This document shows positions 20,130 to 29,089 of a stretch of DNA of 34,849 nucleotides, piece by piece. Where the stretch lies: the NCBI GenBank assembly GCA_003024985.2, contig PXIH01S0005209.1. One strand, 5' to 3'. A program made the translations under genes and the position numbers. The DNA comes from Euperipatoides rowelli. Lineage: Eukaryota > Onychophora > Udeonychophora > Euonychophora > Peripatopsidae. Numbering within the stretch: the first letter of the stretch is position 1; each line of letters opens with the position of its first letter. The notes below the pieces were generated by a model. It had not been told where the DNA came from, ran no database searches, and was given only the letters and a program-made list of their open reading frames with translations.

Positions 20130-20480
20130 CTGTCAAACTTTTTTTTCCTTTCTAAAATTAAAATTCATTGACTTTGAAGTATAACCTAATATCGTGCCAT
20201 AACAACAAAAAAGAATCCTTTGATGATAAAATTACATGTAAGGAAAATAAATCATATTTTCCATGAATCACAGACATGTTTTCACGTAATAGTGCAATTT
20301 GAACATATTTCGTTAGTGCTGGCAGTGAAAAAAAAATTTCAAAGTTCAAACTGGATAGTAAAAGTTAAATTTTCTTGACCACAAAATCATATTGTCTCAT
20401 ATGTCAGCGATATGTTTTCATTCAAGTAGGATGCTTTGCACAAATCCCGTTTGACCTGTGGTAAAAAAAATTTCAGGAGA
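20130..20480. repeat. A/T-rich repeat, copy left of the AADAC gene
   Basis: This shares the blocks CTAAAATTAAA, TTTGAAGTATA, CCTTTGAT, CATGTTTTCACGTAATAGTGC, GCTGGCAG, GACCACAAAATCATAT and TAGGATGCTTTGCACAAAT with 24070-24300 and 25090-25510. Confidence 0.75.
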
Positions 20481-21535
20481 CCAATATATTATTTTTAGCA
20501 TCACAATTGTAGTCATATGAAGATTAGTAAGGCCCTAGGCTATGTTATGTTAGTACTTTCTGGTAGTCCTGATGTAGATCAAGTTAAATTATTACAAATG
20601 CTGAAAAAAATCAGACTTAATCCTAATAATCCTTATTTATTTGCAAAATAACACAAAAAATACCACAAATTTAATCATAGGCCTACCAATATTTTAACAT
20701 GGTATCTGTTTTTAAAATTGACTTTTATAAATTTAAATTTATCTGAGTGATTGGATTAATCACTCATTATACAGTGGTCAAAATGGCCATTTTCTGATTT
20801 ATTATTATTTAAAATAACATTTCACAGCGATGGTACTGTAATGTACGGAAATAAATACACTCAATGCACAATCCAAAAACTGCATTTAAAATTTTAAGAA
20901 AATAATTCAAGTCACAACATAAAGAGAACATTGTCTTTCTTAATCGACAACAATCATTTCGATTGACAACAATCATTCGATTGACAACATTCATTTCTCA
21001 ACCTTGTACAGCCTACATTGCACTCAGTGTGTCCGATTAAACAAAACACAACATATTATAAGATTGAACCAGTGCATTCAACTAGTTCTAAGAAAAGTTA
21101 TAATAATGCCACTATTAGAAAATTAATCTGTCCAACAGCCAGGGATTAAATTTTAGTGGAGGCAACTATCTTTTAGCTAAGTGAAGGCCGGCACGGCTAT
21201 TAAATTATTTATAGAATTAGGCCGACACCACACAGTATTTCCATACTTTAATTTAGTCCCTAGGGCCTATTTATGTTTAAATAAATAAAAATAAATAAAT
21301 TATTCAAAACTCTTAACTAATTTTGTTTTGTACTTAAATAATCTATTGAATTTGGGACTGCCATCCTTAATCTTGGGGCTACAACATTTTTATACAAGTT
21401 GTCCTTTGGGCAAGTGTAAAATTGTGAATTTTCTAACATTGAATGTGGTACCTTTTTCATTTTTACTTTGAGATTTAATCTATTAGGCTACTATTCTCAA
21501 TGATGATGGCCTTTAAGGAATCTTGAGGGTTTATT
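20481..21535. other. Unassigned DNA with one short tandem repeat
   Basis: Three copies of an ~18-bp unit (ATTGACAACAATCATTCG) occur at about 20943-20996. Nothing else is recognised. Confidence 0.5.
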
Positions 21536-21559
21536 ACAAATACCGTAGAATGCTGACCA

Positions 21560-22165
21560 ATAGCGTCACACCATGCAAGGGCGCCCCCCACCCTATTTCT
21601 TGGCAAAACATAGGTAAACAATGCCATTGCCGAATAAGAGCGCCATCACTGCACATTGACTTATTTATCACTGAAAGAAATCCAAGGGGTATCCAAACGA
21701 GCGCCTCCCTAGATTTTTGCTTCATTTTACCTCTAAGGTTCAGGACAGTGTATCCATCTGACATTATTATGCTGTGATGTCATTTTTATGTGTTTTACGT
21801 CATATAGATAAATATAGCTTCTAAAAATAACGTTGAATCTTCATAAACAAAACGAAAGAGGCCTGTAAATTAAAAAGTGAAAGTTTTAACTTAGATGGCG
21901 TTGTTACTTGGCACATATATCAGCCAACCTTTATTGATGTGTGACATCATGTTTTAGTGTGTACCAGCCAATTTCCTAAAGTTTTGGGAAGCATGTTCAA
22001 GCAAGGGTGCCATTTTGAAAAACAATCTTTTGAAGGAATTCTGATTGTAGCCAAACAAGAGTGCCTGGTCAGTTTTGCAGTGCATTGTGGTAAATCTAAG
22101 GTTTAGTAGCATGGAGCCGAATAAGAGTGCCACCCCCATTTCCCCCCAAATGAATGATAAGAGTG
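21560..22165. repeat. Repeat with recurrent AAGAGYGCC motifs
   Basis: CCGAATAAGAGCGCC and variants (CCAAACGAGCGCC, CCAAACAAGAGTGCC, GCAAGGGTGCC) recur at about 21573, 21629, 21695, 21999, 22052, 22112 and 22152. Irregular spacing and mixed flanks suggest a decayed transposon with internal repeats. No TIR or TSD could be fixed. Confidence 0.45.
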
Positions 22166-22444
22166 CATGTGCTCTTGCTCTGATTCTACATATTATACTG
22201 TTTCATTAAAATCCATGATTTTGTCAATTATCTTATTTAGAATGACTATTGAGAATAGTATCATGATAGCCTACTGTAAGCAACCTACACTTTTTAATTT
22301 GATAATAATAGTGATACTTTTACCATATAGTAGAAGCATAATCAATGGTTAGGGCTGCAGTAATATGATGTTGCCTACAGGTTTTGACTTCAAATGTTAA
22401 TAGTCTATTCATTTTCCACAACACAATTAAATAAATAAACAAAT

Positions 22445-22450
22445 TTTATT
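22445..22450 (-). promoter_or_regulatory. Candidate polyadenylation signal
   Basis: AATAAA on the minus strand lies about 40 bp past the stop codon of the AADAC-like gene, at the usual distance for a 3' end signal. Confidence 0.5.
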
Positions 22451-22490
22451 TGTAATATTAACCTATAAATATTAAAAGATGGGGGAAATG

Positions 22491-23687
22491 TCACATGATA
22501 CTTTTTAAATATTTTGTAATTACACTGATCGTTTCTTCCCCCATGTCTGCAGAACGGAAAAGGTTTAACGACCCATGTATACCACCTTCAACAATGTGTT
22601 CCTGGACTTTATTTCCCGCTTGCCTAAGTCGGTGAGCATATAATAAACCTTCATCTCTAAACACATCATATTGGCAGACTAAAACTAGAGCCGGAGGTAA
22701 TCCTTGCAAATTGTCAGCCATCAGTGGGAATGCGTCCCCATTCAGAAGTTTCGTTTCCAGGCGTTTCGAGAGTTGATTATCCCCATTGTCGTTTTGGGGT
22801 TTTATATAATTTGTTTCCGTGAATTTTTTTGGCAGATGGTTAACATTGAAATAATTGGAAAATTTCGATTTTTTAAGTTCTGGTGAGGTGTGATTATTTG
22901 CAGCGAAGGATGGAATTAAAGCCAAATCTTCACCAATGTATAGAAGCGCATAAAAACTACTAACCTTTGCGTTGATTATAAATGCTGAATTTTGTTGATA
23001 TGAAGGCAATTTAAAATCAAAAACTTGAATAAAAGGATAAATTAATACTTGGGATTTAAGTGGTGGTAGATCTTTTCGTTCACGTAGTTTCAGTGATACA
23101 GATGCAGCAAGATTGCCCCCAGCACTCTCACCCGTTATTGAAATCCGTAAAGGATCAATGCCATAACTAGCAGCATTTTTCAACAAATGAATTGTCGCAG
23201 TGATACAGTCCTGGAGGGGAACTGGAAATGGATTTTCTGGCGCAAGTCTATAATTTACTGAAATAACGGCTGCATTCAATTGCCTAGTAAATTCTACAAT
23301 GACTGGGAGCGAATGTCTTGCACTTGATAATACAAATCCACCTCCATGTAAAAAAATAATACCAGGGAATAGTTTAGAAGCATTTTGTGCAGGCAGTGTC
23401 ATTAAAACCTCTACTCCGTCAAATTTGGTTTCTATCATGTTCATATTGGAATCATTAACTAAATTTGATAATGGAAAGGCAACCACATACAATAATCTCA
23501 CCATATCTACATACCAGTATGGGAAGTAACTTACGTTTGCTCCTGCATCTAACACAGTGTTTAATACATTGCCTAATGCTAAATAGAGACGTATTTCCCA
23601 TGGATCTTTAATTTCTTCTGGTAAAGGAATATAAAGATAATTAACTAAAATAGCTATTCCAAAGGTAATGAAGAAAATTTTTAGCAT
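22491..23687 (-). CDS. AADAC: Arylacetamide deacetylase-like esterase, intronless
   Basis: The 398-residue protein matches the length and order of animal AADAC, an ER membrane serine esterase that hydrolyses acetylated amides and lipid esters. Residues 3-20 form an N-terminal signal-anchor followed by the family-typical PLPEEIKDPW, which supports this start; the start has A at -3. The oxyanion motif HGGG is at 114-117. Catalytic residues are Ser188 in GESAGG, Asp341 in CQYDVFRDEG and His371 in EGGIHGS, corresponding to Ser189/Asp343/His373 of human AADAC. NYRLAPENPFP and YPFIQ are further hormone-sensitive-lipase-family blocks. Possible N-glycosylation sites are at 51, 102 and 265. Cys338 is kept, but the human disulfide partner position (Cys116) is Val119. 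Vertebrate AADAC genes have several exons; this frame has none. No frame damage is seen, so it is probably functional. The exact AADAC versus AADAC-like (NCEH1) orthology is open. Confidence 0.95.
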   Translation of the reverse strand: MLKIFFITFGIAILVNYLYIPLPEEIKDPWEIRLYLALGNVLNTVLDAGANVSYFPYWYVDMVRLLYVVAFPLSNLVNDSNMNMIETKFDGVEVLMTLPAQNASKLFPGIIFLHGGGFVLSSARHSLPVIVEFTRQLNAAVISVNYRLAPENPFPVPLQDCITATIHLLKNAASYGIDPLRISITGESAGGNLAASVSLKLRERKDLPPLKSQVLIYPFIQVFDFKLPSYQQNSAFIINAKVSSFYALLYIGEDLALIPSFAANNHTSPELKKSKFSNYFNVNHLPKKFTETNYIKPQNDNGDNQLSKRLETKLLNGDAFPLMADNLQGLPPALVLVCQYDVFRDEGLLYAHRLRQAGNKVQEHIVEGGIHGSLNLFRSADMGEETISVITKYLKSIM

Positions 23688-23900
23688 AGTTCTGATTCAA
23701 ATGTATTAGTTTGTGAATCGTTTACTGTATTTAGATATTCAAAATTATTGATTTTGATTCACATTTTAAATCATTATCATCTAAGAGATTAGCTTAGACT
23801 GTTTTAACAAGCAGCAGAATTTTCACTTTTATCTAATCACTTGCTATTTAAAACTATTGTCTTTATTTATCCTATCAAGAATGAATGGTTCAGGCTTTTT
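23688..23900 (-). promoter_or_regulatory. Putative AADAC-like gene upstream region
   Basis: Three WGATAR-type GATA-factor sites lie within 200 bp of the start on the minus strand: TGATAA (23774-23779), AGATAA (23829-23834) and TGATAG (23872-23877). A TATA-like TTTAAATAG is near 23845. In an AT-rich genome such sites arise often by chance, so this is a weak call. Confidence 0.25.
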
Positions 23901-24069
23901 AAAATTTATGAACTTTTAGTCATCAGTTTTATTTAGTAAAGATAAAAAATAATAATAATTGTTATTGACTTATCAGTGATCGTTTTCCCATCATAACTAA
24001 GAGTAATAAATTAAAATGAACCATGTTTTAAAGCGATGTGGTTTTCAGAACCAGTAGCCTACCAATAAA

Positions 24070-24300
24070 ACAACTTTTTTTTTCTTTCCTAAAATTAAAT
24101 TCCAATTGATTTTGAAGTATAGCCTAATATTGTACTCTTACAAAAAAAAACCAAAAAAAAAAAACAATCCTTTGATAGTTAAATTAAGTGTGAGAAAAAA
24201 AACTCATTGTATTTTCCATGATTATAAATCCGGTAATCACATCACGTGTCAAAAGTTCCAGTGTTTCTTTCAGACAATTTTCTCTTGGGGGCATTTCATA
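24070..24300. repeat. A/T-rich repeat, copy right of the AADAC gene
   Basis: This repeats the left-hand copy (20130-20480) in the same orientation: CTAAAATTAAATTCC, TTTGAAGTATAGCCTAATATTGT, AATCCTTTGAT and TATTTTCCATGAT. It then runs into a poly-T stretch and the assembly gap. Confidence 0.75.
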
Positions 24301-24315
24301 AGTTTTTTTTTTTTT

Positions 24316-24685
24316 NNNNNNNNNNNNNNNNNNNNNNNNNNNNNNNNNNNNNNNNNNNNNNNNNNNNNNNNNNNNNNNNNNNNNNNNNNNNNNNNNNNNN
24401 NNNNNNNNNNNNNNNNNNNNNNNNNNNNNNNNNNNNNNNNNNNNNNNNNNNNNNNNNNNNNNNNNNNNNNNNNNNNNNNNNNNNNNNNNNNNNNNNNNNN
24501 NNNNNNNNNNNNNNNNNNNNNNNNNNNNNNNNNNNNNNNNNNNNNNNNNNNNNNNNNNNNNNNNNNNNNNNNNNNNNNNNNNNNNNNNNNNNNNNNNNNN
24601 NNNNNNNNNNNNNNNNNNNNNNNNNNNNNNNNNNNNNNNNNNNNNNNNNNNNNNNNNNNNNNNNNNNNNNNNNNNNNNNNNNNNN
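24316..24685. other. Assembly gap (370 N)
   Basis: This is a run of N bounded by poly-T on the left and by the 51-bp T-rich minisatellite on the right. The gap probably contains unresolved copies of that minisatellite. Any frame read through it is meaningless. Confidence 0.99.
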
Positions 24686-24960
24686 GATAAGCTTTTTTTG
24701 GTTGACTGGATGTTTTGTTGCTTTCTGTCTGATTTGATTATCTTTTTTTTTTGGTTGATGATGTTTTGTTGCCTTTCTATCTAATTTGATAATCTTTTTT
24801 TTGTTGTCTGGACATTTTGTTGCCTTTCTTTCTGATTTGATAAGCTTTTTTTGGTTGACTGGATGTTTTGCTGCCTTTCTGTCTGATTTGGTAAGCTTTT
24901 TTTTTTTGGTTTATGATGTTTTGTTCTCTATGATTTGATAAGCTTTTTTTTTGGTTAGTA
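24686..24960. repeat. T-rich minisatellite, ~51-bp unit
   Basis: The word GATTTGATAAGC or GATTTGATTATC, then poly-T, TGGTTGACTGGATGTTTTG and CTGCCTTTCTGTCT, recurs at about 24731, 24783, 24834, 24885 and 24932. It is adjacent to the gap. Confidence 0.9.
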
Positions 24961-25089
24961 CAGTAACTGTTATGTTGACTTTGTGTTGGGGGGCGGTTGG
25001 TTTTCTCTAGGGAAAGGGGGGGCCAAAGCCCCCTTATCACCCCCCCCTGTCCCCATCCCCGGAGGTATGCCTGAAAGAAACACTGACAA

Positions 25090-25520
25090 GTTCATGCTTT
25101 CAGGTAGGTAATAGTGCACTTTGTACAAATTTCATAAGCGCTGGCAGAGAAAAAAATTCAAACAGGAAAATAAAACATAATCTTCTCTTAAGTCACATAT
25201 ATAATTTTTCATTCAAATAGGATGCTTTACACAAATATATGCAAATCTGGTGTGGAAAAAAATTTTGAAATTCAAACAGGAAAATAAAAAAAAAATTTCC
25301 AGGACCACAAAATCATATACGGTAATCATCTTGCATGTCGTGGACTAATTTTCATTTAAATAGGATACTTTGAAATGAACAAATCCTGCTAAACCTGGTG
25401 TGAAAAAAAAATTTCTAGATTCAAACATAAAAATAAACACAAATTTTCCTGACCACAAAATCATATTATCATCTGATATGTCATAGATATATTTTCATAA
25501 ATATAATAACTTTTTTTTTT
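25090..25520. repeat. A/T-rich repeat, ~120-130-bp tandem units
   Basis: Three successive units share TTTTCATTCAAATAGGATGC, CACAAAT, CTGGTGTGGAAAAAAATT, TTCAAACAGGAAAATAAA and GACCACAAAATCATAT. They continue the family seen at 20130-20480 and 24070-24300. Confidence 0.8.
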
Positions 25521-25649
25521 GAAGAGTATTTAATAGATTTTGATTAAGAGTGGGAGTAATATTTTGTATTAGTTGTGCATCAAGACAAAACATTTGATTG
25601 GGGGGGTCTATAACAAAGTCCTAATAAGTAGGAATCTGTTATAATTTTA

Positions 25650-25860
25650 TGCAATCTATGCTATTTCTACCTGTTTGTCTATTTTAACTACTTTGTATTG
25701 TAATGCATTTGTTATATAATACGAGTAGACCACCACTCCTTTAACCCACTCTGTCTCTACGTAAAATATTATAGTTGTCGATACCAATTTCTTGATTAAG
25801 TATTTTTGGGGAGAGCCTAATTTCTGTGTAACAATATCTGCAGATGTTTCCATAACTTAT
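25650..25860 (-). pseudogene. LINE endonuclease relic
   Basis: On the minus strand one frame gives EIGIDNYNILRRDRVG and RSGG, the mid-section of the APE-type endonuclease of Jockey-group LINEs (GYN..R.DR..RGGG). A neighbouring frame continues ITNALQYKVVKIDKQVEIA in the expected place. A stop and a frameshift separate the pieces. The reverse transcriptase relic at 26690-28190 is on the opposite strand, so these are separate insertions. Confidence 0.65.
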
Positions 25861-26500
25861 AATCTAAATTCTTGAAATTTGGCAATAATTGAGCCTATAT
25901 TTGTGTAGCCTATAGAAAAGTTGCTATTACAACCATCCTCATCTAATTGCTATATATAGCCTACTGTATATATATTTTATTTTGTTTGATCAGATACTTC
26001 CGATAAGGATATTTGCTGTTGGATGGATTTTCATCAGCAGAGATTATTTTTCTGTGATAAATTTTTAATTTCTCCACATTTTTTTTTTTTTCTAGTTTCA
26101 AGTTCAAGATTTAAAGTTTTATCTCTATCTCTATCAAATTTTGTTTTGTCTTAAAGATAATCCAATGCTGAAATACAAAACAATTTAAAATAAAAAGGAA
26201 AAACAATAATTAAAAAAAAAAAAAAAGGATAAATAATGAAATTCTGTCTGCTACAAAACACAAGAAATAAATTATTCAAAATATAGCTTAAAAATAAAAA
26301 TGAACATAGGCCTACTCTGGAGAAATACAAACTCCAAAGAAATAAAATAAACTATTTAAAGAACAAAAGTAGAAAAATATTTGAAACTGGATTACTTCAA
26401 AGTGCTAAAAATAATAACAAAGATTTGATAAAATAATTAAATAATAAAAGATAAAATAAGCTACAAATCAATTGTATTAATATTAACTAGCAAATAAGAC
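25861..26500. other. Unassigned A-rich DNA
   Basis: This is AT-rich sequence with A-runs (26210-26226) and no supported feature. Confidence 0.5.
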
Positions 26501-26509
26501 CTACATGGG

Positions 26510-26665
26510 TATCAAACATTTTTTTTTGTTTAAGCCCTTTTTATGTTAGAGAAAACACAACTTAAAGTTTCTAAAAATAGTTCCCGCGGTGATCTTTTAA
26601 AGTATTGAATAAGCCCATTAGATGCCGCTGTTACTGGCTTCGTAACACGATCATATTCCAATTAA
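26510..26665 (-). repeat. Inverted copy of the repeat at 6140-6440
   Basis: On the minus strand this reads GGAATATGATCGTGTTAC, AAGCCAGTAACAGCG, GCGGGAACTATTTTTAGAAA, GGGCTTAAACA and ATGTTTGATACCC. These match the repeat inside the hAT element at 5642-7754. Confidence 0.7.
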
Positions 26666-27024
26666 GATAATGTACTAATTTACAATGCTCAAACTATTGC
26701 AGATACATTGAATGACTTTTTTTCAAATAATTCTCAAGATACCGCATCAAATTCTATAAAATTAAATATGAATCTATCATATAGATTTAAGAGAATCTTA
26801 AAACATTAAAAATTCTAAAGTAAATGACCATGATGGTCTTTCAATGTTTTTTATAAAACATTGTATAGAATTTTTTTCTATACTTCTAACCAAGATTTTA
26901 AATATTTACCATTTTATATGGAAAACTATTGTAGTTACTTCATGGAAACAAGGTACAATATTACCAAAATTTAAAAAGGGCAAAAAAGACCTTTTAAGCT
27001 CTTATATACCAATCACTACTCCCC

Positions 27025-27690
27025 CGTAGCAGAAAGTGCTGCAACGCGCGATGTGCGTCGCAGACTATTCGAGGTTTCTGCTGCCTGGTTCCGTGTGTTC
27101 AAAAAAAAAAAATAATAATTTTTTATATTTTTTTATGTGGGGTGGGGGTGGGTGCAGGGTGGGTGGAGTGTAGGGTGGGTGACAGAAAGTAAACCAAATG
27201 TAAAAGCTCATCAAATCAACGTCCTGACATCTAAGCACAAATATCAGTCTAAACACGTGTTGTGTCATATACAAGACGAGAGGATAAAAACTGGTCATAT
27301 AATCCGAATTTTCAGGATGGCTATCATCTTTATTTTTTGTATTTACAGTCCCAACCTTGCCATTACCCTGAACGCTAGCCCTAACTCCTTCCGTGTGTTT
27401 ATTCATCAGTCGTGGAGGGGGGTATAATCTAGAGGAGAAATAATCATTTTTTGATCGATTTTGATAATTTTAAACTATTTACGGTAAATCACGCGGCCGG
27501 CTTCAGCTTCGGTGGCGATATCCAAATAAAAAAGTTGTTCAATTGAAAGATGTTTTAACTTGTTATTATTGCCCTGTATGGGTAGTGGTGTCGGTTAGTG
27601 CTAGTGGTGTCAAATCCTTGCAGACTATTTTATGGGTCTGAAATGTGCGTCGCAGACTGTGAGGAAAGTTTCTGGTCTAGGGCACTACTC
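27025..27690. mobile_element. ~660-bp insertion within the LINE RT relic
   Basis: The RT frame stops after the YIPIT block and resumes at about 27700. The interrupting DNA contains the 16-bp direct repeat ATGTGCGTCGCAGACT (27051-27066 and 27643-27658), a G-rich GGGTGGG stretch (27135-27180), and a copy of the CCTAACCTT dispersed family (27345-27500). No TIR was found, so its class is unknown and its edges are approximate. Confidence 0.6.
27345..27500 (+). repeat. Dispersed repeat, CCTAACCTT family, copy 1
   Basis: Shared blocks are TTTACAGTCCCAACCTTGCC, ACCCTGAACGCTAGCCCTAAC, TATAATCTA and TTTTTGATCGATTTTGAT. Confidence 0.75.
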
Positions 27691-28199
27691 TTTCACCCAC
27701 AGCTAAAATTTATGAAAAATATGCTATTAAAATTAATTAATGAATGGATTGATAATCACTCTATTCTTCCTGAATTCCTACATGGTTTTCGGAAAAAACA
27801 GTTCTACGATAACTACCGTAATTTAGAAATCTTTTCTGATTATATACTAAATGAATTTAAAAAAAGCTTTCAAACAGATGTGATATTCATTGACACCAAA
27901 ACTACATTTTACTCGGTAATTCATGAAAATCTTATAAACAAATTCATAAAACTACACTGTCCCCATTTTATTATAAGTTGGATTAATGATTTTTTATATA
28001 CTGTACCTAATAGAAAAATGAAAACAGTGATAAATGATTTATTTTCCAAAACCAACACAATCAACATTGGTCTTCCTCAAGGCTCAACCTTGTCTTTTCA
28101 ACATTTACCTTACATATATGCCTAAAATGCTCAATGCTTGATACATCAGTTATGCTGATGATATAAAAATATATAAATACCTTAACAGATTTGTAGAGT

Positions 28200-28590
28200 T
28201 CTATATACAAGAGATAGAAGCCTACAGAATGAAATCTTATTTCATTCCTTATTATATTTATTTATTATTAATTTGTATATATTTAATGAAGCAAATCATA
28301 AATGGACTTTATAATTTATTTATTTTGGGAATTGATTGATATAGCCTATATGTTTTTATTTTGCAATCGAATGTAATTTTATTTTATTTATTTAATTGTT
28401 TATTTATAAAGGTATTGCCAATCAGCCAATCTGTCTAAATTGTTCCCTGCCCTTAGCCCCTAAAGGCCTTTTAATGAAAGCTGTCAAGAAAGTCAATATT
28501 ATTTGTTGAAATAAATTAAAATCTATAAAGATTTTAATCATAAAAAGTCTAAAGAAACTTTTATTTAAAGTTTATTACTACGTTTTAGTG
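28200..28590. other. Unassigned AT-rich DNA
   Basis: There is no supported feature between the LINE relic and the promoter-like cluster. Confidence 0.5.
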
Positions 28591-28599
28591 ATTTGTTTG

Positions 28600-28800
28600 G
28601 TTACCTTAGCAACATGCAGGAGCTGAGAAAATTACGTTTAATATTTAAAAAAAAGTTATTAAAGTTTGTTATTGTCACCGGATGGTGCTGTTCTAAATAA
28701 ATTTGCATAAAAGGGAGTTTATGCTTACCATAGCAACCAATCAGCTGTTTTGTGGGCCTGGAAGAGACACTTCTAGCCACTGTTGTGTATAAATTAAGAA
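28600..28800 (+). promoter_or_regulatory. Promoter-like cluster with two X-box-like sites
   Basis: GTTACCTTAGCAAC (28600-28613) and CTTACCATAGCAAC (28724-28737) fit the RFX X-box layout of two half-sites around a 2-bp spacer. Between and after them lie an octamer ATTTGCAT (28701-28708), CCAAT (28737-28741), an E-box CAGCTG (28742-28747) and a TATA-like GTATAAATT (28787-28795). RFX sites near CCAAT boxes occur upstream of cilium genes. No gene is recognised downstream, so this is a motif-level call. Confidence 0.3.
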
Positions 28801-28894
28801 AATATCCAAGTAAATTCATTACGAGCGGTTAAAAATTTAAATCTGTAAAATCCTCTTTTCTGTTTCATAGCAGCCTTTTTGTTGTTGTTGTTTA

Positions 28895-29085
28895 CAGTCC
28901 TAACCTTACCACAACCCTGAACCCTAACTCCAACTACGTATTAAACCCACTTTTCTCCAACCCTATGATGATGAAGGGGTAAAATAATCCATTTTTGATC
29001 GATTTTGATCTAACCCGAAAAATCTACCGTAATGACAAAAATATATGCGCAGATGTTAAAAACGCGGTAATAGTGAATAACAGGT
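28895..29085 (+). repeat. Dispersed repeat, CCTAACCTT family, copy 2
   Basis: Blocks in order are TTTACAGTCCTAACCTTACC, CCCTGAACCCTAACTCCAAC, TACGTATT, TTTTTGATCGATTTTGATC, GCGCAGATGTTAAAAACGCG and GGTAATA. The same order occurs at 31648-31870. Confidence 0.8.
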
Positions 29086-29089
29086 TTCA

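Larger units (their letters stand above)
26690..28190 (+). pseudogene. Jockey-like LINE reverse transcriptase relic
   Basis: Blocks in order are KVNDHDGLSMFFIKH (about 26815), TSWKQGTILPKFKKGKK then SSYIPIT (26935-27020), an interruption, then ILPEFLHGFRKKQF (27760), DVIFIDTKTTFYSVIHENLI (27880), NIGLPQGSTLS (28060), and YADDIKIYK (28151-28177) in another frame. These are RT motifs of Jockey-group non-LTR elements, and the catalytic YADD is intact in sequence. Frameshifts and a ~660-bp insertion (27025-27690) disable it. The long open frame at 27598-28125 starts in the inserted DNA, so its first ~40 residues are not LINE. Confidence 0.85.

Noticed and set aside
24106-24737. Long open frames across the gap
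   Set aside because: They are mostly undetermined residues from the N run.
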